Origin: Oscillospiraceae bacterium
GTDB taxonomy: Bacteria; Bacillota_A; Clostridia; Oscillospirales; Oscillospiraceae
Assembly: GCA_017459865.1 (NCBI GenBank)
Contig: JAFUCD010000002.1
Span: 124,001 to 188,000 of the forward strand
DNA length: 64,000 bases
Reading direction: 5' to 3'
Shown piece by piece: positions 46,161 through 53,780 of the stretch. A program made the translations under genes and the position numbers. Below the pieces are notes generated by a model. The model saw only the letters and a list, made by a program, of their open reading frames with translations, was not told where the DNA came from and ran no database searches. Numbering within the stretch: position 1 is the stretch's first letter; every line of letters begins with the position of its first letter.

Positions 46161-47564
46161 TCAGAATCGGAAGTAGATGAATGGGTTGAACGCCTCGTTG
46201 ATGAGCACCGCGATGCAGAGCAGGAGCAGGGCGAGGCAGACCACGTTCAGCACCAGCGCGCCGAGGGCGGTCTCGCCCATGCGCTCTGTGGGGCGGCGCA
46301 GGATCGGGAACGCGAACAGCACCCCCGGGAGGAGCATCAGCGCGAACGGCAGCGCGTCGGTGTGATACTGCGCGAAGGTGATCCACTTCGTCGGGCGGAA
46401 GACGAACAGGCTCTGCAGCGCAAAGCCGAGCTCGGACATGCTCGTCCGCTCAAAGAGCACCCAGCCCAGCGTGACGAGCACCATCGTGATCAGCCAGCGC
46501 AGCACGCCCGGCACGCGCGCCAGCACGCGCTCCGGGATCGCCTTTTCCAGCAGCAGCAGCGCCGCGTAGTAGAGCCCCCACAGCACGAAGTTCCATGCCG
46601 CGCCGTGCCAAAGTCCGGTCAGCGCCCAGACGATGAGGATGTTGCGTACCCATTTCACACGGCTCACGCGGTTGCCGCCGAGCGGGATGTAAACGTAATC
46701 GCGGAACCACGTCGACAGCGAGATGTGCCACCGCCGCCAGAACTCCGTGATCGAGCGGGAGACATAGGGGTAGTTGAAGTTTTCCGGGAAATGAAACCCG
46801 AACAGACGCCCCAGCCCGATCGCCATGTCGCTGTAGCCGGAGAAATCATAATAGATCTGCAGCGTGTAGCACACGGCGGCGAGCCAATAGGCGCCCGTGC
46901 CGAACACGGCGGGGTCGCCGGCGTAGACGATCTCGGCGATTCGGGCGGCGCTGTTGGCGATCAGCACCTTTTTGGCAAGCCCCCGGATGAAGCGCCGGAT
47001 GCCCGCGCCCGCGTCGTTCCAGCTCTCGCGGCGCGCTGTCAGCTCGCGCTCCACGGTCTCATAGCGGACGATCGGGCCCGCGATCAGCTGCGGGAAGAAG
47101 CTGACATACAGCAGCAGGCGTAGGTAGCGTCTCTGCAGCGACACTCTGCCGCGATAGAGATCAATGTTGTACGAGAGGATCTGGAAGGTATAAAAGCTGA
47201 TGCCGATCGGCAGGACGGGGGCCTCGACATTGCCCAACGCCGGGATCAGCGGCGCAAGCGTTTGGCACACAAAGCCGAGATATTTGAAGACTGCGAGATT
47301 TCCGATCAGAAGCGCCGTAGTGACGCCGAGCACCCATCTGCGTGCGCGCGCGCCGCGCTGCCGCGCCAGCAGCAGGCCGCCGAGCCAGCTTTCCAGCGTC
47401 GCCAGCAGGAGCAGCAGCACATACACCGGCTCGCCCCACGCATAGAACAGCAGGGAGGCGACGAGCAGGACGGCGTTGCGCCACAGCCGGTTCGGGATCA
47501 GAAAATACAGCGCCGCCGTGATCGGGAAAAACGCAAACAGGAAGGTCAGGCTGCTGAATACCAT
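46161..47564 (-). CDS. MBOAT family membrane O-acyltransferase (AlgI/DltB-like)
   Basis: 467 residues with about eleven membrane helices, standard for AlgI-like MBOAT proteins. Family landmarks are VLPIGISFYTFQILSYNIDL, LQIYYDFSGYSDMAIGLGRL, FWRRWHISLSTWFRDYVYIP and LTGLWHGAAWNFVLWG, the last with the putative catalytic His. Such enzymes move acyl (usually acetyl) groups across the membrane for transfer to exopolysaccharide or wall polymers. Start ATG lies 3 bases after the stop of the DHHW gene, with GGAGGG inside that gene; the two form one unit. Confidence 0.95.
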   Translation of the reverse strand: MVFSSLTFLFAFFPITAALYFLIPNRLWRNAVLLVASLLFYAWGEPVYVLLLLLATLESWLGGLLLARQRGARARRWVLGVTTALLIGNLAVFKYLGFVCQTLAPLIPALGNVEAPVLPIGISFYTFQILSYNIDLYRGRVSLQRRYLRLLLYVSFFPQLIAGPIVRYETVERELTARRESWNDAGAGIRRFIRGLAKKVLIANSAARIAEIVYAGDPAVFGTGAYWLAAVCYTLQIYYDFSGYSDMAIGLGRLFGFHFPENFNYPYVSRSITEFWRRWHISLSTWFRDYVYIPLGGNRVSRVKWVRNILIVWALTGLWHGAAWNFVLWGLYYAALLLLEKAIPERVLARVPGVLRWLITMVLVTLGWVLFERTSMSELGFALQSLFVFRPTKWITFAQYHTDALPFALMLLPGVLFAFPILRRPTERMGETALGALVLNVVCLALLLLCIAVLINEAFNPFIYFRF

Positions 47565-47567
47565 GGG

Positions 47568-48734
47568 TCAACCCTCCACGAGGAAATCATCGAACAGGAA
47601 ATAGTCGATGTTTCCGATAAACAGCACGGAGTCGATTTCATGCGCGGCGACATACTCGGAAAACAGGAACGGCGCGCCCGTGTCCTCCTCGTATGCGCGC
47701 AGATCCACGGCGTACAGGTTTTCAAAGTGCCCCGCCAGCAGCTTCAGGATCGCGTTGTCGAACGAGTCTCCGATCACGAGCAGATTGCCCGCGCCGGCGT
47801 TCTCGGTGTGGAATGCGACCTCGCCGAAGTCGAAGCCGTAGAAGCCGCCGTAGGAGACCGTGCCGAATTCCTCCTTGTCCCAGGGGATCATCTGGCGCCC
47901 GTAGTCGGCGGGACCAACGCCGTTCACCACGACGGTCGCGCTCGGAAAGGCGAAGGTGTACACGTCGAACGGCTCGTGGTAATAGTCGCCCGCGCCGCTG
48001 CTCATCGCCTTCGCGCCGCAGAAATCGTCCTCCATGTGCTTCGTGCCCGTGGGACGGAGCGGATCGGACTTGCCGAGCAGCTGCAGCAGCTGCAGGTAGC
48101 CCGCGTAGGAGCCGAAGCGGTTCCAATGGTGGTCGGTCCGGTAGAAGTTCTGCCGGAAATCCTCAAAGCTGCGCACCGGGAAGATCGCCTTCTGCGTGTC
48201 CGGCAGCCACAGCTGCGAAAGAAGCTCCGTGGAAAAGCCGGTCCGCGCGCCGGTCTCAAAATCCATGTCGGTATCTTTTTCAATATAAAAAACGTAAAAC
48301 GTCAGCTCCGGATGCTCGGAGATGATGCCGTTGAGATTCGCGGCGCGGCGGGAGATCTCGCCGAGCTTTGCTTCCGGATAGACCGGCGCGTACACGACGT
48401 CGCCGTGAAACAGCAGCAGATCGTTGAACTGATAATAGACGTCCGGTCTTGCCGCGCTCTCCGCCATGAGCACCTCCAGCGTGACGGCGCTCAGTCCGGT
48501 CTGGTAGTATTCTTCGAGCCGCTGCGCGCCGGGCAGCTGGTCGTGCAGGGCGGACTCCAGCGTGTCCTGATATGCGCCGGAGAGCGCGTCCGGCGCGGAA
48601 AACACCGGCAGCGCGACAGCGGGACGGTTTTCATAGCCGTTGCGCGTGCGCGGCGTCAGGATCGCAATGACCATTGCGCCCAGCAGCGCCGCCACCACCG
48701 CGGCTGCAAACAGCCCGTTTAGGATCTTCTTCAT
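47568..48734 (-). CDS. DHHW-motif extracytoplasmic protein (AlgJ/AlgX-like partner)
   Basis: 388 residues: one N-terminal membrane anchor (LFAAAVVAALLGAMVIAIL), then an SGNH-like outer domain. The namesake motif is FYRTDHHWNRFGSYAGY (~170), and LLVIGDSFDNAILKLL (~320) provides the GDS serine. Members work with an MBOAT partner, accepting the acyl group and placing it on a polysaccharide. Start ATG 48734 follows GAGGGAATGT; the frame open to 48827 passes through repeat A. Translationally close to the MBOAT gene. Confidence 0.9.
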   Translation of the reverse strand: MKKILNGLFAAAVVAALLGAMVIAILTPRTRNGYENRPAVALPVFSAPDALSGAYQDTLESALHDQLPGAQRLEEYYQTGLSAVTLEVLMAESAARPDVYYQFNDLLLFHGDVVYAPVYPEAKLGEISRRAANLNGIISEHPELTFYVFYIEKDTDMDFETGARTGFSTELLSQLWLPDTQKAIFPVRSFEDFRQNFYRTDHHWNRFGSYAGYLQLLQLLGKSDPLRPTGTKHMEDDFCGAKAMSSGAGDYYHEPFDVYTFAFPSATVVVNGVGPADYGRQMIPWDKEEFGTVSYGGFYGFDFGEVAFHTENAGAGNLLVIGDSFDNAILKLLAGHFENLYAVDLRAYEEDTGAPFLFSEYVAAHEIDSVLFIGNIDYFLFDDFLVEG

Positions 48735-48770
48735 ACATTCCCTCGGTGATTGCTTGATAAACATGATTTT

Positions 48771-49140
48771 CAGTATGTCGACAAAGTGTCGACATACTGA
48801 CGCGTCGCCAGTATGTTTGCTCCGCAAACAGCAATCTGTCTAAAAAAGCAAACTTTTTTAGACAGATTGCGGCGACAATGGATTGAAATCGAGGCGGCCT
48901 TAGCGTCAGACCGGGCGCGCTTCATTCCGCAGCTGCGCTTACGCGCACCGACTCCATATCCGCTTCCCCGGCCTTCCTTTCCAACATGCACATGCCTGTG
49001 CATGTTGGTGAAGGAGGAATGACTTTCGCCGTCATCCATAAGAGGTTCTGCCTCTTATGGTGACTTGCGCAAGTCATTCCGACGCAGCTCCCCGCTGCTC
49101 TGTTTCATAAGTCAACAGCATGGGTTTGTCTACAGTCTGA
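48771..49140 (-). repeat. Structured repeat A, copy 1 (with nested R)
   Basis: Read on the minus strand it runs TCAGACTGTAGACAAACCC, CAGAGCAGCGGGGAGCT, then an inserted block (repeat R copy 3), then AAGGCCGCCTCGATTTCAAT, then three hairpins: H1 48831-48870 (GCAATCTGTCTAAAAAAG arms), H2 48814-48830 (TGTTTGC-GGA-GCAAACA) and H3 48771-48799 (CAGTATGTCGACA-CTT-TGTCGACATACTG). The same order is found in the other orientation at 57785-57981. It fills the space between the DHHW and DtxR genes; no gene is seen. Confidence 0.85.
48902..49080 (+). repeat. Structured repeat R, copy 3, inside repeat A
   Basis: Box 1 CATTCCGCAG, hairpin I TGCGC-TTAC-GCGCA (48934-48947), box 2 ATATCCG ... CCTTTC, hairpin II CCAACATGCACA-TGCC-TGTGCATGTTGG (48981-49008), then GGAATGACTT ... 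AAGTCATTCC enclosing CCATAAGAGG...CCTCTTATGG. It interrupts the A copy exactly where copy 57785 is continuous. Confidence 0.7.
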
Positions 49141-49185
49141 TTTTCCCATAAAAAGCGGGTGCTTTTTATGGGAAAAGTCGTTTGA
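49141..49185. other. Hairpin at the end of the DtxR gene
   Basis: TCCCATAAAAAGC-GGGT-GCTTTTTATGGGA, flanked by TTT and AAAAG. It lies 3-prime of the minus-strand DtxR gene and is its likely terminator. Confidence 0.6.
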
Positions 49186-49191
49186 GGCTTG

Positions 49192-49560
49192 TTACTGCCC
49201 GCGGTGCAGATGCTCCTTGAGCTTGGAGAAGGTCTCGTCCGAGATGTCGTGCTCGACGCGGCAGGCGTCCTCCTCGGCGACCTCGGGGGTCACGCCGATG
49301 GAGATCAGCAGCTCGGTCAGCAGCGTGTGGCGCTCATAGATCTTCTCCGCGACCTCCCGCCCGGCGTCTGTCAGATAGAGAAAGCCCTCCCGGTCGACCG
49401 TGATATATTCGCCCTGCTTCAGGAGACTGACGGCGCGGCTGACGCTGGGCTTGGAGTAGCCCATGTATTCCGCGACATCTATGGAGCGCACATAGCGCTG
49501 GCGCTGGCTCAGCACCAGGATGGTTTCCAGATACATTTCGCCGGATTCCTGCAGGCGCAT
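49192..49560 (-). CDS. DtxR/MntR-family metal-dependent regulator
   Basis: 122 residues: an N-terminal winged helix (RSIDVAEYMGYSKPSVSRAV, recognition helix near 35) and a dimerisation/metal domain, VEHDISDETFSKLKEHL, with EEDACRVEHD holding the Cys, Glu and His ligands usual for this group. It lacks the C-terminal SH3-like domain of DtxR, so it is the short MntR-like form. It is divergent from feoA-feoA-feoB, whose leader holds repeated GCTAAC sites, making it the obvious candidate regulator of ferrous iron uptake (inference). AAAGGATG lies upstream of ATG. Confidence 0.93.
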   Translation of the reverse strand: MRLQESGEMYLETILVLSQRQRYVRSIDVAEYMGYSKPSVSRAVSLLKQGEYITVDREGFLYLTDAGREVAEKIYERHTLLTELLISIGVTPEVAEEDACRVEHDISDETFSKLKEHLHRGQ

Positions 49561-49639
49561 AAGAGATCATCCTTTCCGATCCAAGGCCGCGAGTCCGCGG
49601 ATTGCGGCAGGCGGCGCATTGAACGATGCGTTTTTTATT

Positions 49640-49668
49640 AAATTACCATAGAATGTACAAAAATGCAA
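49640..49668 (-). promoter_or_regulatory. Promoter of the DtxR-type gene
   Basis: On the minus strand TTGCAT, 17 bases, TAATTT. Confidence 0.55.
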
Positions 49669-49802
49669 GCTTTCCGGCGCGCAAAGCCATCAATTTCGCG
49701 CCGAAACGTCTGTCCGAATGGATCCGCTTAGAAATTTCCGATCGGAGCAGACGCCGAGGGCGTGAAAAAAGAAAAAAACATGATTTTTCTGTCGTCAGAC
49801 GC

Positions 49803-49831
49803 TTGACAAACAGAGGAAGAGTGTGTATAGT
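49803..49831 (+). promoter_or_regulatory. feo operon promoter
   Basis: TTGACA, 17 bases, TATAGT, about 135 bases upstream of feoA. The long leader carries the repeated operator-like sites listed next. Confidence 0.85.
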
Positions 49832-49837
49832 TATCTA

Positions 49838-49944
49838 AGGTTAGTTTGCGCTAACAAGCGACGAAGCAGATCCGTCGGCAGCGCGCTAACATACTTTTTA
49901 ACCCACAAGTAAGCAAACGCTAATTTAAAATCAGCGACGCTAAC
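49838..49944 (+). promoter_or_regulatory. Cluster of GCTAAC/GTTAG sites in the feo leader
   Basis: Just after the start point lies GTTAG-TTTGCG-CTAAC (49840-49855), resembling a DtxR-type box (TTAGGTTAG...CTAACCTAA consensus) with a wider gap. Further GCTAAC or GCTAAT sites are at 49885, 49919 and 49939, the first three spaced 34-35 bases apart. Likely operators for the divergent DtxR-family protein. Confidence 0.65.
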
Positions 49945-49968
49945 TTGATGCATGAGAGGAGACACGGT

Positions 49969-50181
49969 ATGCTTCCGCTTACGCTTGCAAATACCGGAGA
50001 AAAGAGCCTGATCGTGAAGGTCGGCGGTTCGCCAGAGGTGCGCGCGCATCTGGCAGATCTCGGCTTCGTGGTCGGCACGCCGGTCGCGGTGATCAACACC
50101 ATCGGCGGCAACGTTATCGTAAACATTATGGACACGCGTGTTGCGATCAGCAAGGAAATGGCGCAGAAGATCTATATCTGA
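49969..50181 (+). CDS. feoA: FeoA, first copy
   Basis: 70 residues, an SH3-like beta barrel with LPLTLANTGEKSLIVKVGG and ADLGFVVGTPVAVINTIGG, ending ISKEMAQKIYI. FeoA binds FeoB and supports Fe2+ import. ATG 49969 follows AGAGGAG; an ATG 24 bases earlier has no ribosome site. First gene of the feo operon, 44 bases before the second feoA. Confidence 0.94.
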   Translation: MLPLTLANTGEKSLIVKVGGSPEVRAHLADLGFVVGTPVAVINTIGGNVIVNIMDTRVAISKEMAQKIYI

Positions 50182-50225
50182 CGCCCGACGCGCTCCATGT
50201 TTTTCTAAGAAGGAGGATCAACTGC

Positions 50226-50465
50226 ATGAAAACTTTGAAGCAGACGAAGATCGGCGAGACCGTCAAGGTCGTCAAGCTGCATGGTGAGGGCGCGGTCAAG
50301 CGCCGCATCATGGACATGGGTCTGACCAAGGGCACCGAGGTCTATGTCCGCAAGGTCGCGCCGCTGGGCGATCCGGTCGAGGTCACCGTGCGCGGCTATG
50401 AGCTCAGCCTTCGCAAGGCGGACGCCGAGATGGTCGAAGTCGAAGACGTAAAGGCCAAGCAGTAA
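50226..50465 (+). CDS. feoA: FeoA, second copy
   Basis: 79 residues, same fold, with GEGAVKRRIMDMGLTKGTEV and the ending RGYELSLRKADAEMVEVED, the more canonical FeoA of the two. Tandem feoA genes ahead of feoB are common in clostridia. AAGGAGG precedes ATG by 9 bases. 40 bases before feoB. Confidence 0.96.
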   Translation: MKTLKQTKIGETVKVVKLHGEGAVKRRIMDMGLTKGTEVYVRKVAPLGDPVEVTVRGYELSLRKADAEMVEVEDVKAKQ

Positions 50466-50505
50466 CACCCGTTGATCAATTGTTGAGGAAAGTGAGGCAT
50501 AATTT

Positions 50506-52764
50506 ATGAATCTGCGCATTGCCCTTGCGGGCAACCCGAACAGCGGCAAAACCACGCTGTTCAACGCGCTGACCGGTTCCGCCCAGTTCGTGGGCAACTG
50601 GCCGGGCGTCACGGTGGAGAAGAAGGAGGGCAAGCTCAAAAAGCACTCCGACGTCATCATCACCGACCTTCCGGGCATCTATTCGCTCTCTCCCTACACG
50701 CTGGAGGAGGTCGTGGCCCGTAACTATCTCATTCAGGAGCGTCCCGACGCGATCCTGAACATCATCGACGGCACGAACCTGGAGCGCAACCTCTATCTCA
50801 CGACGCAGCTTGTTGAGATCGGCATCCCCGTGGTCGTGGCCGTGAACATGATGGATCTCGTAAAGAAGAACGGCGACCAGGTCAACATCTCCGCGCTCTC
50901 CAAGGAGCTCGGCTGCAAGGTCGTCGAGATCTCCGCGCTGAAGGGCACGGGCGTTTCCGAGGCTGCCGAGGCCGCCATCGCGGCCGCCAAGGGCACCAAG
51001 ACCGTGCCGCAGCACACGTTCTCCGGCGTCGTGGAGCACGCCATCGCCCACATCGAGGAGGCGATCGTGCATGATCTGCCCGAGGAGCAGCAGCGCTGGT
51101 ACGCCATCAAGGTGTTCGAGGGCGACGACAAGGTCCTGCAGCAGCTCAAGCTCGACGACAAGACGCTCTCGCATGTGAAGGGCGACATCGAGGCGGCGGA
51201 GAAGGAGCTCGACGATGACGCCGAGAGCATCATCACCAACGAGCGCTACAACTACATCGCCTCCATCATCGGCAAGTGCTATAAGAAAAAGAACAAGGGC
51301 GCGCTGTCCACGTCCGACAAGATCGATAAGGTCGTCACGAATCGCTGGCTCGCGCTGCCCATCTTCGCGGTGGTCATGTGGCTGGTCTACTGGGTCGCGA
51401 TGGGCCCCTTCGGCAGCTTCCTCACCGACTGGACGAACGATGTGCTCGGCGGCGCTTGGCTCACAGACGGCTCCCGCGCGATCCTCGAGGGCTGGGGCGT
51501 CTCGAGCTGGCTCGTCGGTCTGATCTCCGACGGTATCCTCGCCGGCGTCGGCGCGGTGCTCGGCTTCGTGCCGCAGATGCTCGTTCTGTTCTTCTTCCTC
51601 TGCATCCTGGAGGACTGCGGCTACATGGCGCGTATCGCGTTCATCATGGACCGTATCTTCCGCAAGTTCGGCCTGTCCGGCAAGTCCTTCATCCCGATGC
51701 TCGTCGGCACCGGCTGCGGTGTGCCGGGCGTCATGGCTTCCCGTACCATCGAAAACGAGCGTGACCGCCGCATGACGGTCATGACCACCTGCTTCATCCC
51801 CTGCGGCGCGAAGATGCCGATCATCGGCCTCATCGCGGGCGCGCTGTTCGGCGGCAGCGGCACGGTCGCCGTCTCCGCTTACTTCATCGGCGTCGCCGCC
51901 ATCATCATCTCCGGCATCATGCTCAAGAAGACCAAGATGTTCGCCGGCGATCCGGCTCCGTTCGTCATGGAGCTCCCGGCCTACCACGTCCCCTCCCTCG
52001 GCAACGTCCTGCGCGGCACCTGGGAGCGCGGCTGGTCCTTCATCAAGCGCGCCGGCACCGTTATCGTCATCGCCTCCATCATCATCTGGGCGCTCTCGAG
52101 CCTCGGCTCTGTCAACGGCAAGTTCGGCATGGTCGATGATCTCTATGAGGACGAGACTCTCGTCACCGAGGAATATGTCCAGACCGTCGCGGACAAGATG
52201 GGCATCACCGCCGACGAGGTCACCCCGATGGACGACTCCATCCTCGCCGCCGTCGGCAACGCTGTCTCCCCGATCTTCAAGCCCCTGGGCTTCGGCTCCT
52301 GGAAGCCGACCGTCGCCACCGTGACGGGTCTTGTCGCGAAGGAGGAGGTCGTCGGCACCTTCGGCGTCCTGTATAACTACGAGGCCGAGACCGAGGAAGA
52401 CGAGCTCGACGAAGAGGGCTCTCAGATCTGGAAGAACGTCGAGGACGACTTCAACAGCTTCTCCAATGGTCACGGCAAGCTCGCGGCCTACGCCTTCATG
52501 ATCTTCAACCTCCTGTGCGCGCCTTGCTTCGCGGCCATGGGCGCCATCAAGCGCGAGATGAACAACCGTAAGTGGACCTGGTTCGCCATCGGCTACATGT
52601 GCGTGTTCGCGTATGTCGTTGGTCTGATCGTGTATCAGCTCGGTCTGCTCTTCACGGGCGGCACGCAGGTCGTCGGCCTGATCATCGCGCTCATCCTGCT
52701 GGCCTGCATCTGCTATCAGCTCTTCCGCCCCTATAAGGAGGCCCAGAAGCTGACGGTGGAGTAA
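50506..52764 (+). CDS. feoB: Ferrous iron transport protein FeoB
   Basis: 752 residues. Cytosolic G domain with GNPNSGKTTLFN (G1), TDLPGIYSLS (G3) and VNMMDLV in place of the usual NxxD (G4), then a helical GDI-like domain to ~265 and a membrane domain with two Gate repeats; MLVGTGCGVPGVMASRTIE and FIPCGAKMPIIGLIAG carry the conserved Cys/Gly gate motifs. It imports Fe2+ under anaerobic conditions. A variable acidic loop (ETEEDELDEEG) precedes the last helices. GTGAGG precedes ATG. Followed by the Cys-rich partner gene. Confidence 0.97.
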   Translation: MNLRIALAGNPNSGKTTLFNALTGSAQFVGNWPGVTVEKKEGKLKKHSDVIITDLPGIYSLSPYTLEEVVARNYLIQERPDAILNIIDGTNLERNLYLTTQLVEIGIPVVVAVNMMDLVKKNGDQVNISALSKELGCKVVEISALKGTGVSEAAEAAIAAAKGTKTVPQHTFSGVVEHAIAHIEEAIVHDLPEEQQRWYAIKVFEGDDKVLQQLKLDDKTLSHVKGDIEAAEKELDDDAESIITNERYNYIASIIGKCYKKKNKGALSTSDKIDKVVTNRWLALPIFAVVMWLVYWVAMGPFGSFLTDWTNDVLGGAWLTDGSRAILEGWGVSSWLVGLISDGILAGVGAVLGFVPQMLVLFFFLCILEDCGYMARIAFIMDRIFRKFGLSGKSFIPMLVGTGCGVPGVMASRTIENERDRRMTVMTTCFIPCGAKMPIIGLIAGALFGGSGTVAVSAYFIGVAAIIISGIMLKKTKMFAGDPAPFVMELPAYHVPSLGNVLRGTWERGWSFIKRAGTVIVIASIIIWALSSLGSVNGKFGMVDDLYEDETLVTEEYVQTVADKMGITADEVTPMDDSILAAVGNAVSPIFKPLGFGSWKPTVATVTGLVAKEEVVGTFGVLYNYEAETEEDELDEEGSQIWKNVEDDFNSFSNGHGKLAAYAFMIFNLLCAPCFAAMGAIKREMNNRKWTWFAIGYMCVFAYVVGLIVYQLGLLFTGGTQVVGLIIALILLACICYQLFRPYKEAQKLTVE

Positions 52765-52801
52765 GCACCATCCAAAGCATTTCGGAAAGGAGTGAATTTC
52801 C

Positions 52802-52969
52802 ATGCTGACCTGGCTCAGCGCACATCTGATCGACCTTGTTCTCATCGTCGTCGTGGCGCTCGTTGTGGGACTCATCATTCGCGGCATGATCCGCGATAAG
52901 AAGGCGGGAAAGTCCTCCTGCGGCGGCGACTGCGGTTCCTGCGGAACAAGCTGTAACCACCACATTTAG
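52802..52969 (+). CDS. FeoB-associated Cys-rich membrane protein
   Basis: 55 residues, MLTWLSAHLIDLVLIVVVAL at the start (one membrane helix) and a C-terminal tail SSCGGDCGSCGTSCNHH with four Cys. This is the small FeoB-associated protein found in Firmicutes in the place of FeoC; the Cys/His tail may bind Fe2+ or an iron-sulfur cluster. AAAGGAG is 9 bases upstream of ATG, 37 bases after feoB, and the operon terminator follows. Confidence 0.92.
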   Translation: MLTWLSAHLIDLVLIVVVALVVGLIIRGMIRDKKAGKSSCGGDCGSCGTSCNHHI

Positions 52970-52981
52970 CAAGTACCATCA

Positions 52982-53014
52982 GGGAGGCGCGCCGATTGCG
53001 TGCCTCCCGTTTTT
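52982..53014 (+). terminator. feo operon terminator
   Basis: GGGAGGC.GC / GC.GCCTCCC hairpin and GTTTTT. Confidence 0.85.
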
Positions 53015-53022
53015 CAAAATCC

Positions 53023-53043
53023 TTGGTTTGCGTTTGCTAACCG
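53023..53043 (+). promoter_or_regulatory. feo-like operator upstream of the ABC/FtsX genes
   Basis: GGTTTGCGTTTGCTAACC, sharing the TTTGC..GCTAAC wording of the feo leader and ending as GGTT...AACC. Suggests the transporter is in the same regulon. No clear -35/-10 pair is visible here. Confidence 0.5.
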
Positions 53044-53069
53044 CAGACGCATCGGAAAGGAGCATTTTT

Positions 53070-53768
53070 ATGCTGCTTCAATTACGCGACATCCGAAAAT
53101 CCTTCGGTGAGGGCGAGAGCCGCACCGAGGTCCTGAAGGGTATCTCCTGCGACATTCCATCCGGAAGCATCTGCGTACTGCTGGGGCCGTCCGGCTCCGG
53201 CAAGTCCACGCTTTTGAATATCATCGGCGGCATCGAGACGCCGGACACCGGCAGCATCTTCATCGGCGGACAGGTGCTCGGAAGCCTGAGCGAAAAGGAG
53301 CTTGCGCTCTATCGCCGCCGCCATCTGGGCTATGTGTTCCAGAGCTACAACCTGATCCCGAATCTCACCGTGCGTGAGAACGTGGAGGTCGGCGCATACC
53401 TCGGCGAGGATCCGCTGCCGGTGGACGACCTGCTGCGGACGCTCGGCCTCTGGGACCACCGCAACAAGATCCCCGCGCAGATCTCCGGCGGCGAACAGCA
53501 GCGCACGGCGATCGGACGCGCCATCGTGAAAAATCCGAGCGTCCTGCTCTGCGATGAGCCCACCGGCGCGCTGGACTATGCCACGAGCAAGGAGATCCTG
53601 CAGCTCATCGAGCGCGTCAATCAGCAGTATCACTGCACAGTCGTGCTCGTCACGCACAACGATGCCATGCGCGGCATGGCGGACGAGGTCATCCGACTCA
53701 AGGACGGCGTGATCCGCGAGCATGTGCGCCATCTGACGAAGCTCAGCGCCGCGGAGCTCAGCTGGTAA
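53070..53768 (+). CDS. ABC transporter ATPase (MacB/LolD-like)
   Basis: 232 residues. Walker [15 protein letters not shown]-loop [12 protein letters not shown], signature [13 protein letters not shown], Walker [14 protein letters not shown] and the switch His in VTHND. It is the MacB/LolD type that pairs with an FtsX-like permease, the next gene 12 bases on. ATG 53070 follows GGAAAGGAG. Because such pumps use mechanical strokes on extracytoplasmic substrates, peptide or antimicrobial handling is likely; a link to iron is inferred only from position and the upstream site. Confidence 0.94.
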   Translation: MLLQLRDIRKSFGEGESRTEVLKGISCDIPSGSICVLLGPSGSGKSTLLNIIGGIETPDTGSIFIGGQVLGSLSEKELALYRRRHLGYVFQSYNLIPNLTVRENVEVGAYLGEDPLPVDDLLRTLGLWDHRNKIPAQISGGEQQRTAIGRAIVKNPSVLLCDEPTGALDYATSKEILQLIERVNQQYHCTVVLVTHNDAMRGMADEVIRLKDGVIREHVRHLTKLSAAELSW

Positions 53769-53780
53769 GGGGGCGGGCGT

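Noticed and set aside
50793..51239. Serine-rich minus-strand frame in feoB
   Set aside because: Shadow of feoB; no independent signals.
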